Shown here piece after piece: positions 1 to 5,256 of a stretch of 6,353 nucleotides of DNA. Under the pieces are notes generated by a model. It was not told where the DNA came from. It saw only the letters and a program-made list of their open reading frames with translations, and did no database searches. Location: contig JAIENF010000799.1 of assembly GCA_019751575.1 (NCBI GenBank), positions 1 to 6,353 on the forward strand. The letters run 5' to 3'. The stretch comes from Burkholderiales bacterium. GTDB taxonomy: Bacteria > Pseudomonadota > Gammaproteobacteria > Burkholderiales > CAIKXV01. The translations under genes were made by a program, and so were the position numbers. Each line of letters begins with the position of its first letter. Position 1 is the stretch's first letter.

Positions 1-379
1 CGCCGACGTGCATGAACGGCTGGTACTGTACAAGCGTCTGGCCAACTGCGATTCCCTGGCCGAACTCGATGCAATGTCCGAAGAACTCGTCGACCGTTTC
101 GGGTTGCTGCCCGAGCCGGCACGCACGCTGGTCGACACTCACCGGCTGCGAATCCTGTCGAAACCGCTGGGCGTGATGCGCATCGACGCCGGAGCGGGCG
201 CAGTCCAGATACAGTTCGTTCCCAACCCGCCGGTCGACCCGCAAAAGGTGATCGCGCTGGTCCGCAGCCGGCCTGGCCACCGCCTGACCGGTTCCGAAAA
301 GCTGCGCATCGATGTCCCGCTCGCCAGCACTGGCGAAAAGGTGGACCTGCTGCGCAAGACCCTGCAGGCGCTGCAATGA
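1..379 (+). CDS. mfd: Transcription-repair coupling factor Mfd, C-terminal end (partial)
   Basis: This is the last 125 residues of Mfd, open at the left edge; the first complete codon is at position 2 and the TGA stop is at 377–379. Mfd is a cytoplasmic SF2-type DNA translocase that removes RNA polymerase stalled at lesions and recruits UvrA for nucleotide excision repair. The visible part is the C-terminal regulatory domain (D7/TRCF domain), which in the known protein masks the UvrA-binding surface. Recognition rests on the family pattern: a stretch reading HERLVLYKRLAN just inside the edge, then EELVDRFGLLPEPARTLVD and an RLR motif, closely matching the E. coli protein by memory. The helicase and RNA-polymerase-interacting domains lie outside the window. 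The stop overlaps the serB start codon (ATGA), so the two genes are probably co-transcribed and translationally coupled. The GTG at 8 is an internal valine codon, not a start. Confidence 0.94.
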   Translation, partial: ADVHERLVLYKRLANCDSLAELDAMSEELVDRFGLLPEPARTLVDTHRLRILSKPLGVMRIDAGAGAVQIQFVPNPPVDPQKVIALVRSRPGHRLTGSEKLRIDVPLASTGEKVDLLRKTLQALQ

Positions 380-1239
380 CCCAAAACGAAACGCCCGCCA
401 CACTGATCGTGCAGGGAGTCGATGTCGAGACCCGTGCGCTGAAGATGCTCGCCACCTTCACCGGGGCCCGGTCGATCGCCGGCCTGGGCAACAGCGCGTA
501 CCGGCTGGTCGACGCGAAGCCGCACGAGCACATCGCCGGGTTCTGCGCCAACGAGAAGCTCGACTGGGCCTGGGTGCCGGCACAGCGTGGCCTCGACACG
601 CTGAAGCTCGCCGCGTTCGACATGGACTCCACCCTGATCACCATCGAGTGCATCGACGAACTGGCCGATTTCGCCGGCTGCAAGGACAAGGTGTCCGAGA
701 TCACCGCGGCGGCGATGCGCGGCGAGCTCGACTATGCGTCGAGCCTGCGCCGGCGGGTGAAGCTGCTGGCCGGCATCGAAGCCGCCTCGCTCGAGTCCGT
801 GTTCGTCGAACGCCTGAGGTACTCCCCGGGGGCGGAGGCGCTGCTGCGCCGGCTGCGAACCCTCGGCGTGCGCACGCTGCTGGTCTCCGGCGGCTTCACC
901 TACTTCACCGACCGGGTGCGCGAGCAGCTGCAGATCGACTTCACGCGCTCCAACACGCTGGTGGTCGAGGATGGCCGGCTGACCGGCGAACTCGACGGAG
1001 ACATCGTGGACGCCGATGCCAAGGCCGCCGAGCTCGCCAGCCATGCACGCGACCTCGGCATCGGCGCCTCCCAGGTGCTGGCCGTGGGCGATGGCGCGAA
1101 CGACCTGAAGATGATGGCGCTGGCAGGTACCAGCGTCGCCTGGCGCGCGAAGCCGGCCGTGCAGGCGGCCGCCACGCATGCGCTGAACCACGCCGGACTG
1201 GATGGCGTGCTCAACCTGTTCAACCCGGTGGACCAATAG
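376..1239 (+). CDS. serB: Phosphoserine phosphatase SerB
   Basis: A 287-residue HAD-superfamily phosphatase that hydrolyses O-phospho-L-serine to L-serine, the last step of the phosphorylated serine pathway, in the cytoplasm. All four HAD motifs are visible: FDMDST at 81–86 (D82 nucleophile, D84 acid/base), followed by ECIDE at 91–95 typical of SerB; LLVSGGFTYFT at 168–178 (S171 phosphate binding); K216 in DADAKA; and GDGANDLKMM at 238–247 (D239 and D243, Mg2+ ligands). K216 lies 23 residues before D239, as expected for this family. Residues 1 to about 75 form an N-terminal regulatory region resembling the ACT-like part of proteobacterial SerB; the protein is somewhat shorter than the 322-residue E. 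coli enzyme, mainly at the N-terminus. The ATG at 376 is chosen because it overlaps the mfd stop (ATGA) and gives a full N-terminal domain. Adjacency to mfd is, as far as I recall, a known arrangement in betaproteobacteria. Confidence 0.95.
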   Translation: MTQNETPATLIVQGVDVETRALKMLATFTGARSIAGLGNSAYRLVDAKPHEHIAGFCANEKLDWAWVPAQRGLDTLKLAAFDMDSTLITIECIDELADFAGCKDKVSEITAAAMRGELDYASSLRRRVKLLAGIEAASLESVFVERLRYSPGAEALLRRLRTLGVRTLLVSGGFTYFTDRVREQLQIDFTRSNTLVVEDGRLTGELDGDIVDADAKAAELASHARDLGIGASQVLAVGDGANDLKMMALAGTSVAWRAKPAVQAAATHALNHAGLDGVLNLFNPVDQ

Positions 1240-1243
1240 GCAC

Positions 1244-1250
1244 GGGGAGG
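1244..1250 (+). promoter_or_regulatory. Ribosome binding site deciding a GTG start
   Basis: The sequence GGGGAGG lies five bases before a GTG at 1256 and 17 bases before the first in-frame ATG at 1268. The spacing favours the GTG as the start of the downstream oxidoreductase. The site lies in the 16-base gap after the serB stop, so ribosomes finishing serB could reinitiate here. Confidence 0.7.
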
Positions 1251-1255
1251 CTTCG

Positions 1256-2860
1256 GTGGCAGCACCCATGCTCGATGCACTGATCATCGGAGGAGGCCAC
1301 AACGGGCTGACCTGCGCCTGCTATCTCGCGGCCGCCGGCCTGAAGGTGCGGGTGCTCGAGCGGCGCCCGGTGCTCGGCGGTGCCGCGGTGACCGAGCACT
1401 TCCATCCCGGGTTCCGCAACTCGGCGCTGTCCTACACGGTCAGCCTGCTCAACCCGACCGTGATCCGCGACCTGCGGCTCGCCGAGCACGGCCTGCGCGT
1501 GCTCGAGCGGCCGCTGGCCAACTTCCTGCCGCTGTCGGACACGAGCTACCTGAAGATGGGCGGCGGGCTCGAAGCCACCCAGGCCGAGGTGGCGAAGTTC
1601 TCCACGCGCGACGCGCAGCGGCTGCCGGACTACTACGCGCGGCTGGAGCGGGTCGCCGACGTGCTGCGCGGCATCGTGCTCGAGACCCCGCCGAACGTGG
1701 GCGGCGGCCTGGGCGAAATGCTGCGCGCGCTGTCCACCGGCAACCGGGTGCGCCGGCTTTCCATGCCCGAGCGGCGCGACCTGCTCGACCTGGTCACCAA
1801 GAGCGCCGGCGACCTGCTGGACAACTGGTTCGAGTCCGACCCGATCAAGGCGGCGCTCGGCTTCGATGCGGTGGTGGGGCACTACGCAAGCCCGTACACG
1901 CCCGGCAGCGGCTACGTGCTGCTGCACCACTGCTTCGGCGAGGTGAACGGGCGGCGCGGCGCATGGGGCCATGCGGTCGGCGGCATGGGTTCGATCACCC
2001 AGGCAATGGCGGCCGAGGCTCGCCGCCGCGGCGTCGAACTGGTCACCGACGCCGCCGTGGCATCGGTCATCGTGCGCGAGGGCCGGGCCTGCGGCGTCGT
2101 GCTGGCCGATGGCACGGAGGTCGAGGCCCGGTGCGTGGTCTCGAACGTCAACCCGAAGCTGCTCTACCGCGACCTGGTGCCCCAGGACAGCCTGGATGCC
2201 GAGTTCCGCGAGCGGGTCGCCGGCCATCGAAACGGTTCGGGAACGGTGCGCATCAATGTCGCCCTGTCCGCGCTGCCCCGGTTCACCTGCCTGCCGGGGG
2301 ACGGCGTGCACCACCAGTCGGGCATCATCTGCGCGCCGTCGCTGGCCTACATGGAGCGCGCGTTCTTCGATGCGCGCACCGACGGCCTCGCGCGCGAGCC
2401 CATCGTCGAGGTCCTGATCCCGAGCACGGTCGACGATTCGCTGGCGCCGCCGGGCCAGCATGTCGCCAGCCTGTTCTGCCAGCAGTTTGCACCCGAGCTG
2501 CCCGGCGGCCGGTCGTGGGACGACGCAAAGCAAGAATCCGTGCACCGCGCATTCGCGGTGGTCGACCGCTTCGCGCCGGGCTTCAGCGGCTCGGTGATCG
2601 GATACAAGGCCAACACGCCGCTCGACCTGGAACGCGACTACGGGCTGGTCGGCGGCGACATCTTCCACGGCGCGCTGACGCCCGACCAGCTCTACAGCGC
2701 CAGGCCTTTCCTCGGCCAGGCCGACTACCGCGGCGCGCTGCGCGGACTCTACCTGTGCGGCTCCGGCACGCACCCCGGCGGCGGCGTCACCGGTGCGCCC
2801 GGCTTCAACGCGGCACGCGAGATCGTCAAGGACTGGAAGCGCAACCGCCTGAAGCGCTGA
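1256..2860 (+). CDS. PYROXD2/phytoene-desaturase-like FAD-dependent oxidoreductase
   Basis: A 534-residue flavoprotein of the phytoene dehydrogenase-like group (COG1233), closest in style to the PYROXD2 subfamily. The N-terminus carries a Rossmann dinucleotide-binding signature: ALIIGGGHNGL at 8–18, then LKVRVLERR at 29–37 with E35 placed to bind the ribose of FAD, then LGGAAVTE at 40–47. The C-terminus has the second FAD contact, LYLCGSGTHPGGGVTGAPG at about 498–516, followed by NAAREIV. The HPGGGVTGAPG form and the roughly 530-residue length fit PYROXD2-like proteins better than CrtI desaturases, and no carotenoid genes are adjacent. Substrate and reaction are unknown; an FAD-dependent oxidation or desaturation is all that can be inferred. 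No signal peptide or clear membrane segment is seen, so it is probably cytoplasmic or peripheral. The GTG start at 1256 is chosen for its ribosome binding site at 1244–1250; ATG 1268 (four residues shorter) is the alternative. It follows serB by 16 bases, suggesting one operon with mfd and serB. Confidence 0.85.
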   Translation: MAAPMLDALIIGGGHNGLTCACYLAAAGLKVRVLERRPVLGGAAVTEHFHPGFRNSALSYTVSLLNPTVIRDLRLAEHGLRVLERPLANFLPLSDTSYLKMGGGLEATQAEVAKFSTRDAQRLPDYYARLERVADVLRGIVLETPPNVGGGLGEMLRALSTGNRVRRLSMPERRDLLDLVTKSAGDLLDNWFESDPIKAALGFDAVVGHYASPYTPGSGYVLLHHCFGEVNGRRGAWGHAVGGMGSITQAMAAEARRRGVELVTDAAVASVIVREGRACGVVLADGTEVEARCVVSNVNPKLLYRDLVPQDSLDAEFRERVAGHRNGSGTVRINVALSALPRFTCLPGDGVHHQSGIICAPSLAYMERAFFDARTDGLAREPIVEVLIPSTVDDSLAPPGQHVASLFCQQFAPELPGGRSWDDAKQESVHRAFAVVDRFAPGFSGSVIGYKANTPLDLERDYGLVGGDIFHGALTPDQLYSARPFLGQADYRGALRGLYLCGSGTHPGGGVTGAPGFNAAREIVKDWKRNRLKR

Positions 2861-2885
2861 ACGCAGCGGGACGCCCGCCCGGCGC

Positions 2886-2909
2886 CAGGTTCCCCGCGAC
2901 GGGGGCCTG
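2886..2909 (+). terminator. GC-rich hairpin in the gap before nudC, possible weak terminator
   Basis: In the 91-base gap between the oxidoreductase and nudC, CCCCG (2892–2896) pairs with CGGGG (2900–2904) around a three-base loop, and CAGG (2886–2889) pairs with CCTG (2906–2909) below a small internal loop. A further pairing of ACGCAG (2861–2866) with CTGCGT (2907–2912) would compete with the lower stem. There is no run of T after the stem, so it is not a classic intrinsic terminator; it could be an attenuating hairpin, an mRNA 3'-end stabiliser, or chance in GC-rich DNA. The rest of the gap shows no convincing promoter. Confidence 0.3.
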
Positions 2910-2932
2910 CGTCATGGCGGTGCCATCGTGCC

Positions 2933-2937
2933 GGAGG
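2933..2937 (+). promoter_or_regulatory. Probable ribosome binding site of nudC (GGAGG)
   Basis: GGAGG lies 14 bases before the ATG at 2952, a longer spacing than usual. It is the only good Shine-Dalgarno match near the nudC start. An in-frame GTG at 2928 lies upstream of it and has no comparable site of its own. Confidence 0.5.
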
Positions 2938-2951
2938 TATGCTCGGCACCC

Positions 2952-3929
2952 ATGGACCATCGATCACAGTCACGCCTGAACGGTCTCTGCGGCTATGTCG
3001 TGGATCGCGTCACCCACCTGCGCGGCGATGCCGACTGGCTCGCGGCACGCCTGTCCGACCCTGCAAGCCGCGTGGTGCCGGTCTGGCGCAGCCGCAACCT
3101 CGTCTGCGCGGGCAACGACCTGTCGGCGGTGATGCTCGACCGCGAGGCCGCGGCCGAACTCGTCGCGCTGACCGATACCGTGGTGCTGCTGGGCGAAGAC
3201 GAAGGCATCGCCTACTTCGCGGTCGGCCTGCCCGGGCGGGAAGACGAGGTGCACGGCCGCCTTAGCACGATGGGCGAGTTCCGCGACCTGCGCGACACCG
3301 CGGCCCTGCTGCCCGCGCGGGAAGGCGCCCTGCTCGCCCATGCCCGCGCGATGGTGTTCTGGCACCAGACGCATCGGCACTGCGGCAGCTGTGGCTCGCC
3401 CACGCGGATCGCCGAAGCCGGCCACTCGCGGATCTGCCTGAACGAGGCCTGCAAGCGATCATGCTATCCGCGCACCGACCCGGCCGTCATCGTGGCGGTC
3501 AGCCGCGGCGATCGCATCCTGCTTGGCCGGAAGCCGGAATGGCCGCCCGGGCGCTTCTCGACCGTCGCCGGTTTCGTGGAGCCGGGCGAAACCCTCGAGG
3601 AAGCGGTCGCACGCGAAGTGAAGGAAGAGACCGGCATCGTCTGCAGCGAAGTGGTCTACCACTCGTCGCAGCCATGGCCCTTCCCGAGTTCGATCATGCT
3701 CGGCTTCCATGCATTCGCCACCAGCGAGGACATCACCGTCGACACCACCGAGCTAGACGATGCGCGGTGGTTCACCCGGGACGACATGGTGTCCGGCCTG
3801 CTCTCGGGCAGCTTCCTGCTGCCGCGCAGCCTGTCGATCTCGTTCCGCCTGATCGAGGACTGGTTCGACGCCGGCCGTCCGGACGGCATGCCGACCCTGC
3901 GCGAACTGGGTGCCGGCCGGACCTGGTGA
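2952..3929 (+). CDS. nudC: NAD(H) pyrophosphatase / NAD-cap RNA hydrolase NudC
   Basis: A 325-residue Nudix hydrolase that splits NADH/NAD+ into NMN(H) and AMP; the E. coli homologue also removes NAD caps from the 5' end of RNAs. The order of parts is: an N-terminal domain at about 1–140; a zinc ribbon with C144 and C147 (HCGSCG) and C162 and C167 (CLNEAC), followed by YPRTDPAVIV; the Nudix box at 207–229 (G-x5-E-x7-R-E-x2-E-E-x-G-I) with metal-binding E222, E225 and E226; and the NudC hallmark SQPWPFP at 239–245, which separates it from other Nudix enzymes. The protein is longer than the 257-residue E. coli form, mostly in the N-terminal domain, a common length elsewhere. An additional cysteine, C171, sits just after the ribbon. 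ATG 2952 is preferred because GGAGG lies upstream; GTG 2928 would add eight residues. It is read in the same direction as the mfd–serB run but after a 91-base gap, so it may have its own transcript. It ends six bases from the convergent flgL stop. Confidence 0.94.
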   Translation: MDHRSQSRLNGLCGYVVDRVTHLRGDADWLAARLSDPASRVVPVWRSRNLVCAGNDLSAVMLDREAAAELVALTDTVVLLGEDEGIAYFAVGLPGREDEVHGRLSTMGEFRDLRDTAALLPAREGALLAHARAMVFWHQTHRHCGSCGSPTRIAEAGHSRICLNEACKRSCYPRTDPAVIVAVSRGDRILLGRKPEWPPGRFSTVAGFVEPGETLEEAVAREVKEETGIVCSEVVYHSSQPWPFPSSIMLGFHAFATSEDITVDTTELDDARWFTRDDMVSGLLSGSFLLPRSLSISFRLIEDWFDAGRPDGMPTLRELGAGRTW

Positions 3930-3935
3930 GCGTGG

Positions 3936-5237
3936 TTACAGCAGGTCGAACAGGCTGAGGTTCTGCACCTGGACGAATGATTTCTGCGCTGCTTCCAGCA
4001 ACGTCCGCTGCAGCGTCAGGTCGCTGATCGCCTTCGCGAAATCGACATCGCGCAGGTCGCGCACGCTCTCCTCGAACTGGATGCCGAGGTCTCGGTTGGT
4101 CTCCTCGGTCGCATCGACTTCCTTCATCCGGGAGCCGATGGCGGTCTGCACGTCGAGCGCCCGGTTGATGGCCTGGTCGATGTTCGCCAGCGCAGCGCCC
4201 AGGTCATTGGTGAGCTTCGCGCTCTGCGCAGGCGTGCTGATGGTGGTCGACAGCGCCGTGATCAGGTTGTTCACGGTGGTGAACATGCTCTGCGTCGGGC
4301 TCTGCACGAGGGTGAAGGTATCCGCATCCGCCGGGTTGCCGGTGATGGTGACGGTCGCGCCGTAGTCGAACGGCGGCTCGGCGCCCTGGTTGCGCAGGTT
4401 GATCGCGCTGCCCGGCGTGAAGGTACGCAGGTAGGGTCCGTTCGCCGCGGCCGGGCTGCCGGTCAGCAGCGAGTTGCCGCTGACGTTGTCCACGATGTCG
4501 TACGTGGTGGTGGCGGGATTGGTTGCCCCGTTCACGTCGAAGCGCAGGGTGAAGTTCGACGGGTTGGTGGACGCGTTCCAGGCGGCCGGGTCGGGCACGG
4601 CACCGATGCCGATGGTGCCGGTGCCGGCATTGAGGGGGGCTGCGGAGGCGGTGAAGTCGCCGTTGCCGGTACGGATGCGCTGGAAGATCTCGGAGCCGGC
4701 GTCGCTGATCGGCACGTAGCGCGCGGCGCTGATCTGCAGCAGCCGCTGGCCCTGGTCGCCGGCATACTGCACCGTGCCGGGCGCGGTCTCCGAGAACGGC
4801 TGGGTCTGGCCGCGATAGCCGGAGAACAGGTAGCCGCCCTGCCCATCGGTCGCGTTGGCGAGCGCCAGCAGCTCCTGGTAGTTGCCGCGCAGTTCGCGCG
4901 CGAGGATCGCGCGCCCGCTGTCGCCGAGGGTTGCGTTGCCGGCACCGATGATCGTGCTGCGCACGTCCTGCAGCGAACGGATCACGCCCTGCAGCGACTG
5001 CTCGGCCACGGCCAGCGCCGAGGTCGCCGCGCCTGCGTTCTCGACGAACTGGCTGGTCGCCGCCTTCGCCTGCGACAGGTCGAGGATGCGGCCAGCCGCG
5101 ATCGGGTCGTCGGAAGGCGAGATCACCCGCCGGCCGGTGGACACCTGCTGCTGCACGTCGAGCAGCGCCCGCTGGCGGTCGTTGATCACCGCGATGCCCT
5201 GGTCGAACACACTGTTGGTGCTGATGCGGATGCCCAT
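3936..5237 (-). CDS. flgL: Flagellar hook-associated protein 3 (FlgL)
   Basis: A 433-residue hook–filament junction protein, exported by the flagellar type III system and assembled above FlgK and below the flagellin filament. The N-terminal D0/D1 helices are clear: MGIRISTNSVFDQGI at 1–15, then QQVSTGRRVISPSDDPIAAG at 30–49, the usual FlgL/flagellin signature. YLFSGYRGQTQPF at 136–148 is the typical FlgL segment after the first helices. Residues of about 190–315 are a variable beta-rich, Thr/Asn/Gly-rich region, which makes the protein longer than the 317-residue E. coli form. The C-terminal helix runs from about 316 and ends QNLSLFDLL, again typical. No cleavable signal peptide is present, as expected for this export route. 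The ATG at 5237 is preceded by GGCAGG six bases upstream, a modest ribosome binding site, and follows the flgK stop by 19 bases, so both are probably translated from one message. Confidence 0.95.
   Translation of the reverse strand: MGIRISTNSVFDQGIAVINDRQRALLDVQQQVSTGRRVISPSDDPIAAGRILDLSQAKAATSQFVENAGAATSALAVAEQSLQGVIRSLQDVRSTIIGAGNATLGDSGRAILARELRGNYQELLALANATDGQGGYLFSGYRGQTQPFSETAPGTVQYAGDQGQRLLQISAARYVPISDAGSEIFQRIRTGNGDFTASAAPLNAGTGTIGIGAVPDPAAWNASTNPSNFTLRFDVNGATNPATTTYDIVDNVSGNSLLTGSPAAANGPYLRTFTPGSAINLRNQGAEPPFDYGATVTITGNPADADTFTLVQSPTQSMFTTVNNLITALSTTISTPAQSAKLTNDLGAALANIDQAINRALDVQTAIGSRMKEVDATEETNRDLGIQFEESVRDLRDVDFAKAISDLTLQRTLLEAAQKSFVQVQNLSLFDLL
4302..4562 (-). repeat. Beta-rich module in FlgL resembling two modules in FlgK
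   Basis: FlgL residues of about 226–312 read as F-T-L-R-F-D, a Y-D-I-V-D-N-V-S-G stretch, then an I-T-G-N-P-A-D-A-D-T-F ending. The same order of elements (a strand ending in F-D or F-N, a D-N pair, and a G-x-P-x-A-G-x-[ST] ending) is seen twice in FlgK at about 5935–6099 and 5587–5766. The resemblance is by eye at the protein level; there is no nucleotide repeat. Confidence 0.4.
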
Positions 5238-5256
5238 GGTCTGCCTGCCGCCCGTG

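Noticed and set aside
139..1302. A 387-codon open frame on the minus strand, antisense to mfd and serB
   Set aside because: The plus-strand frames encode clear Mfd and SerB proteins; the antisense frame crosses both and shows no family motif.
1220..2773. A 517-codon open frame on the minus strand, antisense to the oxidoreductase
   Set aside because: It is a shadow of a GC-rich gene: the protein is Arg/Gly/Ala/Val/Gln-rich with no recognisable motif, whereas the plus-strand frame has both FAD signatures.
1256..2860. Assignment of the oxidoreductase as CrtI phytoene desaturase in carotenoid synthesis
   Set aside because: No other carotenoid genes are nearby, and the C-terminal HPGGGVTGAPG form and length fit PYROXD2-like proteins better.
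2938..2943. TATGCT as a possible -10 box for nudC
   Set aside because: No acceptable -35 lies 16–18 bases upstream, and it is within 10 bases of the nudC start codon.
1963..2979. A 338-codon plus-strand frame overlapping the oxidoreductase and the start of nudC
   Set aside because: It is Arg/Pro/Ala-rich out-of-frame translation of the oxidoreductase and lacks motifs or a ribosome binding site.
2939..3265. An ATG at 2939 directly after GGAGGT, opening a 108-codon frame overlapping nudC
   Set aside because: The ribosome binding site is only one base from the ATG, too close to work, and the product is Arg-rich without motifs.
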